Assembly (NCBI GenBank): GCA_010909165.1
Contig: MU008169.1
Coordinates: 2,191,143 to 2,255,142, forward strand
DNA: 64,000 bases
Reading direction: 5' to 3'
Source of the DNA: Anthoceros angustus
Lineage: Eukaryota; Streptophyta; Anthocerotopsida; Anthocerotales; Anthocerotaceae
A program made the translations under genes and the position numbers. Shown piece by piece: positions 1-10,715 of this stretch; the stretch's first letter is position 1, and every line of letters begins with the position of its first letter. The notes beneath the pieces are model-generated. The model had not been told where the DNA came from. It saw only the letters and a program-made list of their open reading frames with translations, and ran no database searches.

Positions 1-650
1 TTGGAGACGCCCGTCAAGATCAAACGGGCGCCCGCGCACCGCCTTCGTCACAAGAAGGCCGGAAGATCTCGATGGTCGAGAGCGGAGTGGCCAAGCTCCA
101 CGCCTGGGTACGGGGAAGCCGCGCCGAAAAAGAGGTAGGATTCCATGAGGAGGGGTCTGGGGCCCAAGGAGGGGTCTGTGTGGCCCAAGGAGGGGTCTGG
201 TGGCCTGGGGGAGGGGTCTGTGGTGGCCTGTGAGACGAGAGAGAGTTCATTGGAAGGGAAAGGTTCCTGAGGAGAAGTCCGGAGGGATTGAGGGAGAGCG
301 TGAGGAAAATCAAACGCGAGGGGAGTGGAAGCGAGGTGAATCTAAATTGTAAGGTGAGGCGATATAGGTATCCGTACCCATAGCCCCTAGGTCCGTGTTA
401 GAGAAGCCGCGACGATAGACTGGGCGGCGCGGTGGTGGGACCGCCACGAACCGCCACGGTGGCCGAGTCTACCACGGTGGTGGGTTTGGGCAGGTAGCTG
501 GAGAAGGTGGGGTAGCGAGCGGTAGGTCTAGAATCCATAGATTTAGCACACCTTGACACAACACCATTCCCTTGGGATCGAATCCTAGGACTATAACGAC
601 ATAGAGGGTAAATGTGGCCTCTTTGCCTTCGATGCAAAACCCATTCCACA
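1..650 (+). repeat. Family A LTR, 3' part (cut by window start)
   Basis: This is the downstream end of the family A LTR. The same sequence, with small indels, recurs at about 10,006-11,150, and its last 90 bases recur at 17,797-17,888. It ends in ..ccattccaca just before a primer-binding-site-like stretch, as expected for an LTR ending in CA. It contains a G-rich 19-bp repeat and has no convincing coding frame. The true start lies outside the window; the complete copy at 6,511-11,150 suggests a full length of about 4.6 kb. Confidence 0.75.
148..232 (+). repeat. G-rich 19-bp minisatellite in LTR
   Basis: Imperfect tandem copies of aaggaggggtctgtggccc. The same array recurs at about 10,158-10,225 and 10,628-10,715 in the complete LTR, with different copy numbers. 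The runs of four G could form G-quadruplexes; that is inference. Confidence 0.75.
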
Positions 651-651
651 T

Positions 652-675
652 TTTGCGCTGCCGGGAATGAAACTC
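652..675 (+). other. Primer-binding site candidate, family A copy 1
   Basis: Directly after the LTR end (..ccattccaca) lies ttgcgctgccgggaatgaaa. The equivalent sites at 11,151 (ttggctgttgggaatgaaat) and 31,247 (ttggcgctgtcgggacttg) share the core. A TGGCGCxGxCGGGA word directly 3' of the LTR is typical of plant Ty3/gypsy elements primed by a tRNA 3' end. The exact tRNA was not identified. Confidence 0.6.
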
Positions 676-737
676 AAGGTTATAGGGGACTAACCATAGC
701 TTAGGTGTCTAGTTTTGGAGTGTATCTAGTTAGGTAG

Positions 738-2579
738 ATGGATGCCACGGTTGAGTCGAGGGTTGAGTCAAGTCGGACGGAAGGCCACACGAAGCGACAA
801 CGCCAAGCACCGGAAAGGTTAAAAGGGTTGCAAAACCGCGAGTTGAGGAGGTCCAGGAAGACGCACCCGCTGGAAGGAGAAGGAGGTAAGGAAGCAACCA
901 GGGACGGGGTCCGATCTTGTTGGAGCAAGATCCCCAACCTCGGACTTGGACGAGGTACCACCGCCAAGGAACCTCGACCAATTCCATCCACCGACCTCTC
1001 TTCCAAAAGTGTGCATCGCTGGAGATCAATCGACTCCGCAGAACCGTTGTTGGACCAACCACCGAATCAGAACGATAGTCATGACCACCACCACGGTGGT
1101 GGTCACCACCAAGCAACCTTATCCTCAGATGGAGAGGGAAGGGGTATGAAGACCGATGAATTTGTTGAGCGCTTTGAGCACCGACATTTGCAAACCAGAA
1201 GCGGAGATGCACAGATTCATTGTTCTATGGAGTTCTTCGGGGTCCAAAAGTGGTATAGGCGAATACCTCAAGTCACCACACCTCCAAAGAACCTATGAAG
1301 AATTAAAACCGCCTGTGAAAGGTCTGGGGGCTTGACGAGGGATACGTGTTGTCCAAGCTTGAAAACCGCAGAGGAAAGAAGGAAACCTTGCAGCGATGTG
1401 GAGAGGTTTCACCACGCGATCAAGTGGCCCTCACTGAGTTGCAGTGCACACGGTGGTTCGCTAAAGGCCCGGGTTCTAAGATGGGGAGACACGAAGGTTA
1501 CAAGCGGAGAAGAATTTGGGCAAGGCTATCAAGGCGGCGCTAAACTATGAGGAATCCAACCCGCAAGGGAGGAGGAAGGCTAAGAAGGAGAAGAAGAAGC
1601 CTGTGATGGAAAAAGAAGGGATCCTCATCCTCCTAAGGAAGTTCATCGGTGAAGAAAGCTCCACGGAAGATTCCACGTAAAGTTCCTGAGGAGGAAACGA
1701 GTGATCGGGAGGAAGGCCCATCGATGAGGAGCGCCAAATGGAAAAAGAAAATGAAGGGTCGTGCACGGACAACAAGGAGTCAAGGGCAAAACAGAGGCGA
1801 TGTACGCAAAAAGGACGCGAAGCGAGGAGGGAGGCCGAGGTAAAGCCAAGAAAGTAGAACAACAGGGAACAAGATGGAGGAGATGATGGCAAAATTCGAG
1901 AAATTCCATCTTAATGCGGTCAAGGAACATGAGAGGCGGAGAGTCGTCACGAACCCACGAGCCAACCTCTTCTTCTGCTCAACGTGTGGGCAGCAGGACA
2001 CTCCAAAGCTAATTGTCCGACGACAAGGGTACACCCGGGATATGAGGAAGAGGAGGAAGAGGGTCCGTGGAAGATACATACGATCCGGAGGTTCACCAAC
2101 CCAAGTGTACCCAAAGACCATGTACCCGCCAACCTCGAATTCCACGGGTAGGCGTCAGAATCAAGGTAACAATCCAATGGGCACCGCCTTGTGCTATAAT
2201 TGTCGCAACCTTGGACACTATGCGCAAATGCCTTATCCAACTCGTCAAGGCAATGGAGATTTTGATAAACTATGTCAAGATTGCAAGCAGGGCATTTGGC
2301 GGAAGTGTGCTCGCCAAAGCCCCAAAGACGGTGAGGATCGCCACCCGAACGGAGTTCACCCAAACCCAAGTCCGGTCCGCCATGCATGTTGAGGACGCAC
2401 TTATGGCGGTATGGGAGGATGCCGAGATTGGAACCCCGAGGAGCTTGGAGGGATTAGACGAGAGGAAGCGATTATTATGGGGAAGCCTCGCCATGGTCAT
2501 AGAACAAGGAGCACAAAAGCAAAAGAGAGGCGACGGGGGGAAAAAGAAGAAGGAGGCGGATACGACCACGGATCGATGA
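738..2579 (+). pseudogene. gag: gag polyprotein, family A copy 1 (frameshifted)
   Basis: Gag makes the capsid/nucleocapsid of the retroelement particle. The first open stretch is 738-1,298 (186 codons, start at ATG 738) and includes KTDEFVERFEHRHLQ. Capsid-like sequence then continues in shifting frames to about 1,900. Three CX2CX4HX4C-type zinc knuckles follow, readable only across frame changes. Knuckle 1 is at 1,976-2,016 (CSTCG..GHSKANC), knuckle 2 at 2,192 onward (CYNCRNLGHYA, last Cys displaced by an indel) and knuckle 3 at 2,273-2,308 (CQDCKQ..HL..KC). A Lys/Arg-rich stretch follows near 2,510-2,580. Copy 2 at about 11,240-13,230 confirms the frame changes. Gag is secure from the knuckles and position; exact ends are not. 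Confidence 0.75.
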
Positions 2580-3960
2580 GGGAGAGAGTGTCGCCACCAC
2601 CAAGGAAATACCAACACCGGAACGCAGAGAAAAACAAGTCCCGCAGTGACTTGGCGGATGGACCATATGTGCAAAAGAGTGATGCCGAGACCGGAGTGTT
2701 CCAGGGCGGAAAGGTGAATGAAGGTCACGACAAGTCCGAAGGGGTGGAACCCTACCGATTTCAGAGAGTTACCGAACCGGAGTTAGGGTTTCCACCGGAC
2801 GACGGTGAAGTCATGGATATGATACAAGAAGAATTGGCAAGGGAGGCTACGGGGAAAAGGCGGGGTGTCGATTTCCACCACCCTGTGGGAGTCCACCACC
2901 CCACCGGAAGGGCCACCGCACAAGTCATGACGAACCGGAACCCAACCAACCAAACTCGGATGGTAGAGGTCATGGGCCACCGCTTCTTTCAATCTCGCCG
3001 AGGCCATCATGGACCAACATTTCATGATCACATTCGACAACTCCTCCGAGACAATCCGCGGTATAGGCAACATCGTGAGGGCGTTAAAAGAGGCGCAACC
3101 CAAAAGAGGCGCAATGTTCCTATACCAGCCGCCATGTGAACTTGGTATCCATGGTGGATCAAGGCCCACCAACCTGTGGAAATTTGGGATGTGTCATCAA
3201 AGGAGTGCCTCTCGACACGGGTGTGTAAATATTATGACGTAAGACACGGCTAGGAAATTGGGCTTGGATATTGAACATACTACCAAGGTTTTGAGGCTAG
3301 CCATGTCCGTAATGGTGGGGAACCGACAGGGTGCTAACGACCATTGGAACCATCCCTACTTGATGGATTATGTAGTCATCCAAAGAAAATCGCTGTGGCA
3401 CGACGTCCTAATTCGAACATGGATGTACGATCGCAATGCACGCCAAGTGGGGGAAGGAAGTCGGTTTTAAACCGCTGGAATGGGATCCCAAGACCAAGGA
3501 GGAAGGATGTGCCTATCGTGGAGTAAGGACATGTATGTGTGAAACTCCAAGGGTACACCTCGGCAGAGGACACGTCCGGGAGATGCAAGAGGAAGATAGG
3601 TTCTTCGCACACATCTCATGGTCTCGATGAGGAGCAGGACTACCGCAGATATCCATATACAATTAACCCGAGGGTCATGGGTAACCGCCGAATGCTCCGG
3701 AAGGGGTCCGGCGGATTCTAACAGCAGTGGAGAAAGCCGGAGGAGGCGCCACGCAGCTTCACGCCGGAGGATTTGTTTAGGAATGGGGCATGAGAGAAGA
3801 GGAACCGGGAGCCAAGAAGGATTCGGGTTAGCACCGCACCGAGAGCGCGAGTGGGTACAGATGAAGTCAAGGACGTTGAGGTTCTTCCAGGAAGGTGCTC
3901 AAATTCTCAACAATGGATGCGGCGTTGGAGGAAGGAATGAAGCAACCGCTGCGTAATTTA
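2580..3960 (+). pseudogene. Aspartic protease region, family A copy 1
   Basis: This region lies between the gag knuckles and reverse transcriptase. The active-site motif is LDTG (GAC ACG GGT at 3,214-3,222). It is followed, after a one- to two-base slip, by VNIMT, matching the D-T-G-x-S-V-N pattern of retropepsins. Upstream, 2,730-3,140 is open and carries a Pro/His-rich spacer. Downstream, LGLDIEHTTKVL and YLMDYVVIQ are shared with copy 2. The enzyme would cleave the gag-pol polyprotein as a dimer. In copy 2 this segment is triplicated. The frame is broken at the residues after DTG, so this copy as written would not give an active enzyme. Confidence 0.7.
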
Positions 3961-5230
3961 TCGATGTTTTCGCCGAGGTAACGACATGAAGGGATCCCCA
4001 AAGAATGGGGCGAGCATAGGATTGACTGGAACCGTGAGCAATCCGAAGGATTCCACAAGACAAGTTAACCAAGTACTCCTCAAGGTAAAGGATCGCTTGG
4101 AGATGTACCTCAAGGCGGACGTGATCTATCCTATAGTCAATACCGAATGGGTGGCTCCAATAGTGGTAGTACCTAAGAGGCGCAGCAAATCCGAGTTTGT
4201 CGATCGGAGAAGGTTGAATAAGGTCACCAAGAAGGATCACTTTCTACCCTTCATCGATAATATCCTCGGATCCGTCGCAGTGTAATGGCGATTCATTCCT
4301 AGACGGTACTGTATAATCACCGCACCTTAGGGAGAGCGATTGGCCTCGACCGCTTTTACAACCGATCGGGGACATATGCTTACAAGCGCAGCAGGGTTGA
4401 CGGAGCACCGGGTCCTTCATGCGAGCCATCGTCAAAATTTTCAAGGACTTCCTCGCGACTTTATGGAAGTTTTCCGACGACCAGATTCGGCCGCCAAGGA
4501 CCATCCGCACCTCCGGCGCTCGGAGCGCTGCCGAGCAACGCAATTATGCTCGCATCCGTAAAAGTGCTACTGCATGTCGAGGAATTCTGGGGCATCAATT
4601 TCAAGCCGAGGTATAGAAGTAGATCCGGACAAGGTAAAGGTCATCGCCACCCTTAGAGCATAACAACGCTAAAGGAACTCCGCGGTTCCCGGGATGGTGG
4701 GTATTATAGACGCTTGCTCCAAATTTCGCCAAGCGGCCGCCCCACTAACGAGCTTGTTAAGGAAGGATCGGAGTGGGAGTGGACGCAACGGAGGAAGCAT
4801 TTCAGACTTACGCACCACACCCACGCTAAAAGGACCGGATCGAGTAAGAAGTTTGCTGATGTTTCAGATTTGCAATTGGGTCAGCGCGGGATGAGAAGAA
4901 GAAGGATTTTCCGATCTACTATGCCGGAGACAACTAACGGACGCGAGCGAAAGTATACCACCACGGAGCCAAGCAATCGGGAATGGTTTACTCGGTCGAA
5001 ATTCGACACTACCTCCTCTCGTATGAATTTGTGTTCCATGTTGACCACTTTGCCTTGAAACACCTTGTGAATAAACCCGACCTTTCGGACGAGCAGCCGG
5101 ATCTTGCCGCTGTGAGTTTACCTTCACAAAGGAAACGAGAGGGTAGGAAGCATATCAATGCCGACTTCATATCTCGATTGAAAACAGGAAGGTGGAAAAC
5201 CAGTGAAGACGACTTTCCCGATGAGACACT
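3960..5230 (+). pseudogene. Reverse transcriptase and RNase H, family A copy 1
   Basis: The RT start is open at 3,986-4,285, with VNTEWVAPIVVVPKRR and RRLNKVTKKDH, the finger/palm motifs of Ty3/gypsy RT. The catalytic DD of the YxDD box is at 4,476-4,481 (KFSDDQ as written; the preceding Leu codon is lost). The thumb motif IEVDPDKVKVIATLRAP lies near 4,610-4,660 and the connection TSLLRKD near 4,750. RNase H follows from about 4,800; TTTEP (normally TTTERE) is near 4,955 and FVFHVDHFALKHLVNKPD is at 5,030-5,090. A frame change falls about every 150 bases. Function is well supported; the as-written sequence is not translatable as one protein. Confidence 0.82.
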
Positions 5231-6490
5231 GTCAGGAGTTGCAAACCAACCAGTGAAGCCTTCGGAAGGAGGGAGCCATCGATTGAGAAGGGAGGGTGGC
5301 TTCAAGACCAACATATCGAGATATACGATTATCTTGGCACAGGCCAAATTCCTCCACACTATCCAAGACACGATTCAAAGCGTTGTCCACTACTCCGCAC
5401 CATCTACACGGCACAATATGAATTTATACCGAGTCATCCGGACGGAGCGGTTATGGCACGCACCAAGTGTGAGCGGAGTCCCGAGCTCTTTACACGAAGA
5501 AGAGGCGGAGGTCATTATGCCGCATGTCACATGCGAAAATTTTGAGGCTATTGGTGGCCTACAATGTACAAGGATGCCGTGGAGTTCGTGAAGCGGACGC
5601 TTGCCAAAGGGTCGGCAAGCCAACAAAGAACAACCCAATGGCCCCTTGTCCCCATACTTGCACCGCACCATTCGAGAAATGGGGAATCGATTTTGTCGGT
5701 CCTATCCACCCAAAACCAAGGCTCGCCAAAACCAATACATCCCGTGGCCACAGACATCGACGCTGGATGGTAGAAGCATGCATCGCCGTAGATTCGGGCG
5801 CACGCCGAGCGATTCGCTCGAGCAAATCATCACCCGATATGGCTACCGGAGCTGGCCGATGAGGAACACATTTCCAATCGTAATCTCCAACATGACCAAC
5901 CACTTCAACGCCGCCATGTGAAGTCCACTTTATAACCCAAAAGCCAATGGGCCGGAAAAGGCAAATGGCTTGTTGTGCAAGATCCTAACCAAACTCACCG
6001 CCTATGCGTATGATCGATATGAAATCGCATTCAAGACGGCGACGGACCGCATGGAAAAGGTGACAACGCAGAAACCCCAGATTATCTTACTTACGGCATT
6101 CTCATGCCAATAGAATTCAAGTTCCCACCGAGAATACAGGAACCAAGTCGAATGCCGTGGAGGAAAGTCATTGGAAAGGTTGGTGGGTTTCAGACGACAC
6201 ACGGAGGACAGAGAACAAGCCCTCCAAGTTATGCGGATGTCCAAAGACAGGAGGAAGGAGTGGCACGACAAGAGATTGAAGGCCAAGAATACGTTGTTCC
6301 CGGGATCCGCTTTACTATACGATAACCGATACATGCACTTTCCGTAAATTACATCTCGATGGATGGGGCCCTTCGTAGTTTCGAAGTTTTCGACAACGGA
6401 TCAATTCAACTCAAGATTTTAGTGGCTCACCCTTGCCAACGCCAACGGTTGGCGGGTCAAGAAATATTACCAATAAGTTGGCGAGGACGC
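5231..6490 (+). pseudogene. Integrase, family A copy 1 (frameshifted, full C-terminus)
   Basis: Integrase joins element cDNA into host DNA. The zinc-binding N-terminal region (HHCC type) is near 5,510-5,610, with YWWPTMYKDAVEFVKR split between frames. The core begins near 5,670 (EKWGIDFVGPI). The region of the second catalytic Asp and of the Glu is disrupted at 5,850-5,960, whereas copy 2 keeps them. This copy uniquely keeps the C-terminus: the EDREQALQ-like helix near 6,210, a KRLKAKN-like stretch near 6,275, and the SH3-like RWMGPF..KF..NGS motif near 6,360-6,410. It ends just before the polypurine tract. No chromodomain was recognised. Confidence 0.78.
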
Positions 6491-6494
6491 CAAC

Positions 6495-6510
6495 AAATGA
6501 GAAGGGAGTA
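6495..6510 (+). other. Polypurine tract, family A copy 1
   Basis: aaatgagaagggagta lies immediately before the LTR start tgtggaag. Family C has the matching gaggtggggagta before tgtggaac at 42,404. This is the plus-strand primer site for reverse transcription, inferred from position and purine content. Confidence 0.65.
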
Positions 6511-6731
6511 TGTGGAAGACCACATGTGCACTAACCCTCTCAAGTGTCGTGGTGAACGATTTTTTTTTTTGTGTTAGAATAGAGTGCTTTGAGAATCGTC
6601 GAGTCGTCTTTTATACGGAATGGTCCTTGGCCCTTGGAGATAATAATAATTTTTCGACCCTTAGGTTTGACCCCGGAGGGTGGGGTAGAAATAGAGTCCT
6701 TGGGTATTGGGAATTTTAGAATAAAAGGTGT

Positions 6732-6740
6732 CTATATATG
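6732..6740 (+). promoter_or_regulatory. TATA motif near start of family A LTR
   Basis: ctatatatg sits about 220 bases into the LTR. The family C LTR has the same ctatatatgct word at 23,065 and 42,712, also near its start. It could drive the LTR-internal ORF rather than the genomic transcript; that is inference from position. Confidence 0.45.
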
Positions 6741-6814
6741 CTAGGGATGCTCACAATATGCCACGCAGGTAGTCAAGTGGGTGGTGGCTAGTTCCACCAC
6801 GGAGAAACGGACGC

Positions 6815-8118
6815 ATGCACTGTGGGGAATTTACAACCCTAGTGGCGGAGCGGACTACCACGGAGCGCAATCGGGAGAAGGGCACACCCAAAGATCATGA
6901 GGTCGCGACTTTCCGTGAGGGGCGCGAGCGAGTCAGCAGAAGAGGGGCGCGCACAGCACCACGCCAGCCAAATCACCGCCTCAGCGGCAGAGGAAAAGGC
7001 GCACACGACGTGACAGGCGGCGCGGGCGGAGGAGAGAAATCGGGCGCCGGCAAGTTCGCGAGGAGGCGTGGAAGGAGCGCGAGGGCGGCTCGATTTTTTT
7101 TTTTCTCTTCCGACCGTGATCTGCAGGTAGTCGAGGTTTTGTTTTGGGAGACAACGAGAAGGAGATGGCGCCCGAGTCTCCCCACTCACGGGCCCAACAT
7201 GGACCATCGGAAAGTGAGAGCCGGCACCGTGCGTGAGCCGGGTCAAGTTCATGGAGAAGAAATGGTGCTACACCGCATTGGTGCAAGAGTGCGCCCGCAA
7301 TTAAGGACCAAGTCGCAAGAGGGTGACGCGAGGAAAAGGCCGCAGAACTGGATTTGGCCTCTTCGAGCAAAGGGCGAGAAGCATCGAGGATGGGAGCTTG
7401 GTGATTGACCCCAGAAGAAGACCTTGAAAGCCGCAGGCCGCTCCATGAAGCCTGGGAAGTGAGAGTGAACAATGGTCGGGTGACTCGCCAACTCGTGTTC
7501 ATAAATGGTGGGGATTGGCCAAATGGATTTTGTGTTTCCTGAAGCCGGATCATATGGCGGATCACTTCTTGGTTTTTCTTCACGAGGTGGTCAAGGGTAC
7601 ACAAATTGATTGGGGAGGATGATTTTCGAAAGAGCCTGAGGAGAAGGCGAATTATTTCTTCCTCGGCCCTCCTTGATTTCGCCTTTTCCGATTCATGTAT
7701 TTGCGCATTCCGGTGTTTAACGAGTTGAAGTCGTGTCCCCGCATGGTTGGAAGCCGTGAACTCAAGGTAGAAGAGGAGGAATTGAAGGAGGATTCGGGCA
7801 AGGATTCCAAGCTGGGAGTGCGCTCGGAAGGTTCTAAGAGGGTGGGGAAGTTTCCAAGGGTAAGAAGCGAAGGCGAACGGTCGAACGGGATCGAAGAAGG
7901 AGGCAGCCAGCAGAGGAGGAACCCACAGCCACACCTGTGGTCACTGTGTCAAGACAGAACGCGGGTAAAGGAGGAGAAAGTAAAGGGAAATGGCAAGTTG
8001 CTCCCTGTGCAGGGGATGAATCGCCGCTAGGGAGAATGAAGCGGGAAGAGGCAAGGCACCAACCCCTAGGAGAGGAGGGGTTAACTTCAGCCGAGACCGC
8101 AACGGAGCTCCGGACATT
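6815..8118 (+). other. Degraded coding-like segment in family A LTR
   Basis: Plus-strand frames change often here, but protein-like runs are visible, such as 6,815-7,408 (Arg-rich) and 7,695-8,030 (MYLRIPVFNELKSCPRMVG, then Glu/Lys-rich). It probably forms one disrupted reading frame with the ORF at 8,119-8,721. I recognise no domain. The long minus-strand frame at 6,981-7,934 looks like an antisense shadow. Confidence 0.35.
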
Positions 8119-8721
8119 TTGGCGACATTTCACCGAACCGTCCCCGAGGTGGGGATAGAGACACCGCCGACACGAATTGTTGTGGAGGCGGATGGGCAAG
8201 GGACAGCCCAATTTGGGGATTTGCGGTGGTTTGACTTGCCATGGCGTGACGCAGCGGATCTCCTCGATCAAGCCCATGGCTCTCACTTGGCCGAGTGTGC
8301 AAGGCCAGGAGAAGTTGCTCAAGGAGAAGTTGGAGCCGAAGGCGAGAGCAAGGCGGCCGAGGAGCGCAGACGGAGTGCGGCCTTATGCAAGGCACAGGAG
8401 CAAGGCACATGTCCACTCGCAGAAGCTTTAGTAAATCAGTCAAGGGGCGATGCTACAATTGAAGAGCTGGATGAGGTCTCGCGAGTCCAGGTGTGGAAGC
8501 GATGGCGCCTTGGAGAAATTCAAGAAATCATGAGAGGTACAAGCGGAAGAGACGCTAGGGCCGAGTCAAGAGAGAGGTGGCCAAACCAAGAAAGGCCGAG
8601 CAACCACCGCAGGAGCCAAACAACCACCGTGGAAGTAACCACCACGGTGGCTAAACCAGCCACCGCCGTGGAACGGGAACCGAGGTGGGGAAGTCACCGG
8701 AGTGTCGCAGATGGAGGATGA
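8119..8721 (+). CDS. LTR-internal ORF, 200 codons, unrecognised
   Basis: An uninterrupted frame from ATG 8,119, lying inside the family A LTR and read in the same direction as gag-pol. The middle (residues about 75-165) is charged and helix-like, with runs such as SKAAEERRRSAALCKAQE and EELDEVSRVQVWKRWRLG; the end is Thr/Val-rich. There is no signal peptide, membrane segment or recognised domain. Being uninterrupted in a region where other frames break often is suggestive, but only one copy is present, so coding status is unproven. It may be the C-terminal part of a longer LTR-borne protein starting near 6,815. Confidence 0.4.
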   Translation: MATFHRTVPEVGIETPPTRIVVEADGQGTAQFGDLRWFDLPWRDAADLLDQAHGSHLAECARPGEVAQGEVGAEGESKAAEERRRSAALCKAQEQGTCPLAEALVNQSRGDATIEELDEVSRVQVWKRWRLGEIQEIMRGTSGRDARAESRERWPNQERPSNHRRSQTTTVEVTTTVAKPATAVEREPRWGSHRSVADGG

Positions 8722-9119
8722 TCCGGAGAATCAACAGCACCGCCTGTGATTGTCCACGGAGGAGAGGGTAAGGACCTCGAAGGGCGATTGTGCACGGCGT
8801 CCGGATGAGGATGCTCATGTCCGGCCGCCGCATGGTGAGCGTGCTCACCTAAACGTGTATGTGGTTGTTGGGACAGGAGGGGCGTAAACCACCGGTCAGA
8901 CATCTTGACCGCCACAGGCTACTGGTTCCTTCGAGTAGGAGCGGGCGCCTATCCTCCGCAAGTGGTGCCGGAAGAGATGAGCGAGGCGCAGAGCATGGAG
9001 GGAGGAGCACACGTATGGTTGTCCAAATGAGGAGGAGGACAATGGACATAGAGGTCACAGGCGCAACGTCCGGGAAGGCGCGAGGGAAATTCAGCAAAGG
9101 AGAGCGAGGTGGAGGTTGT

Positions 9120-10505
9120 GGGGAAAATCGCCGGATCGAGGCGAGGTCAAGAGCGAGAGGGGTCCCCATGGGCCGAGGCGAGGCAAAGAATCGCGAGGCG
9201 GCAGCGCTGATTTTAGGGAGTCGCGATAGCCTAGGACCGGGTTTTTCGCGAGGATAGGGAGTTCCATCACCGTAGAGTTGTTGCTTAGATTGGTAAGGCG
9301 CCGTGGTAGGAGCTACAATTTTAGACACTAAAGAGAAGTGAGTGTTGGACCACCGATGTATAAGAGACCCTTTGGGTGTCTCTCAAGGCGACGATTTCGT
9401 GTGAACTTCCGTATCGAACCGCCGAGGGGTTGATTGGAGACGTCAAGATCAAACGGGTCACGCCTCCGGTCACAAGAAGGCCGGAAGATCTCGGATGGTC
9501 GAGAGCGGAGTGGCCAAGCTCCACGCCTGGGTAAGGAGAAGGCCGGAAGAGATGAGCGAGGCGCAGCGAGCATGGAGGGAGGAGCACAGATGGTTGTCCA
9601 AATGAGGAGGAGGGACAATGGACATAGAGGACAAAGGCAACGCCCGCTGGAAGGCGCGAGGGAAACGTGCAGGAGAGCGAGGTGGAGGTTGTGGGGAAAA
9701 TCGCTCGGATCGAGGCGAGGTCAAGAGCGAGAGGGGTCCCCATGGGCCGAGGCGAGGCAAAGAATCGCGAGGCGGCAGTACTGATTTTAGGGAGTCGCGA
9801 TAGCCTAGGACCGGGTTTTTCGTAGAGGATAGGGAGTTCCATCACCGAGAGCCGTGTTGCTTAGATTGGTAAGGGGCGCCGTGGTAGGAGCTACAATTTT
9901 AGACACTAAAGAGAAGTGAGCCGTGTTGGACCACCAGATGTATAAGAGACCCTTTGGGTGTCTCTCAAAGGCATTTATTTCGTGTGAACTTCCGTATCGA
10001 ACCGAGTTGATTGAGACGCGTCCGTCAAGATCAAACGGTTCGCGCACCGCCTTCGTCACAAGAAGGCCGGAAGATCTCGGATGGTCGAGAGCGGAGTGGC
10101 CAAGCTCCACGCTGGGTAATCAAGGCAGCTCTTTAAAAGAGGTGTGTTCATTCCATGAGGGAGGGGTCTGTGGCCCAAGGAGGGGTCTGTGGCCCAAGGA
10201 GGGGTCTGTGGCCCGGAGAGAGGGGTCCCCATGGGCCGAGGCGAGGCAAAGAATCGCGAGGCGGCAGCGCTGATTTTAGGGAGTCGCGATAGCCTAGGAC
10301 CGGGTTTTTCGTAGAGGATAGGGAGTTCCATCACCAGAGCTGTTTAGATTGGTAAGGGGCGCCGTGGTAGGAGCTACAATTTTAGACACTAAAGAGAAGT
10401 GAGTCGGTTGGACCACCGATGTATAAGAGACCCTTTGGGTGTCTCTCGTGGCATTTCGTGTGTGAACTTCCGTATCGAACCGCCGAGGGTTGATTGAGAC
10501 GCGTC
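9120..10505 (+). repeat. Three tandem LTR subrepeats of about 0.52-0.57 kb
   Basis: The block beginning gaggcgaggtcaagagcgag and running through gggagtcgcgatagcctagg and gatgtataagagacc to gatcaaacgg occurs three times, starting near 9,127, 9,694 and 10,214. Copies differ by short indels. Each ends in the segment also found at window position 1. It is internal expansion of the LTR, with no coding frame. Confidence 0.75.
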
Positions 10506-10715
10506 CGTCAAGATCAAACGGGGCGACCGCCTTCGTCACAAGAAGGCCGGAAGATCTCGGATGGTCGAGAGCGGAGTGGCCAAGCTCCACGCCCGGTAAC
10601 GGAAGGCAAAAAAGAGGTAGGATTCCATGAGGAGGGGTCTGTGGCCCAAGGAGGGGTCTGTGGCCCAAGGAGGGGTCCGTGGTGGGTCTGTGGCCCAAGG
10701 AGGGGTCTGTGGCCC
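10158..10715 (+). repeat. G-rich 19-bp minisatellites, LTR copy
   Basis: Arrays of the aaggaggggtctgtggccc unit lie at about 10,158-10,225 and 10,628-10,715, separated by an LTR subrepeat. They match the array at 148-232. Confidence 0.7.
10420..10446 (+). promoter_or_regulatory. TATA motif with adjacent inverted repeat in family A LTR
   Basis: gtataagagaccctttggg followed by tgtctct combines TATAAGAG with the inverted repeat agagac/gtctct (9-base loop). The same unit is at 9,358-9,383 and 9,940-9,965. It lies about 0.7 kb before the LTR end, a likely place for the genomic-RNA promoter. Family C has TATAAGAG in the same relative place. Confidence 0.5.

Larger units (their letters stand above)
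651..6510 (+). mobile_element. Ty3/gypsy LTR retrotransposon, family A, copy 1 interior
   Basis: The interior runs from the primer-binding site to the polypurine tract. It encodes gag with zinc knuckles, an aspartic protease DTG motif, reverse transcriptase, RNase H and integrase, in that order. Integrase after RNase H places it in Ty3/gypsy rather than Ty1/copia. No chromodomain was seen after the integrase. Frames are broken about every 100-300 bases by one- to three-base indels, mostly at CNG sites. Copy 2 (11,151-17,796) is collinear and often reads through where this copy does not. Confidence 0.85.

Noticed and set aside
6300-6500. Chromodomain after the integrase (chromovirus)
   Set aside because: The C-terminus shows the SH3-like RWMGPF motif and ends at the polypurine tract with no aromatic-cage chromodomain pattern. 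Family C is the same.
6981-7934. 317-codon minus-strand open frame
   Set aside because: Longest frame in the window, but Arg/Pro/Ser-rich, without motif, antisense to a GC-rich LTR with plus-strand protein-like runs. Long antisense frames are expected there.
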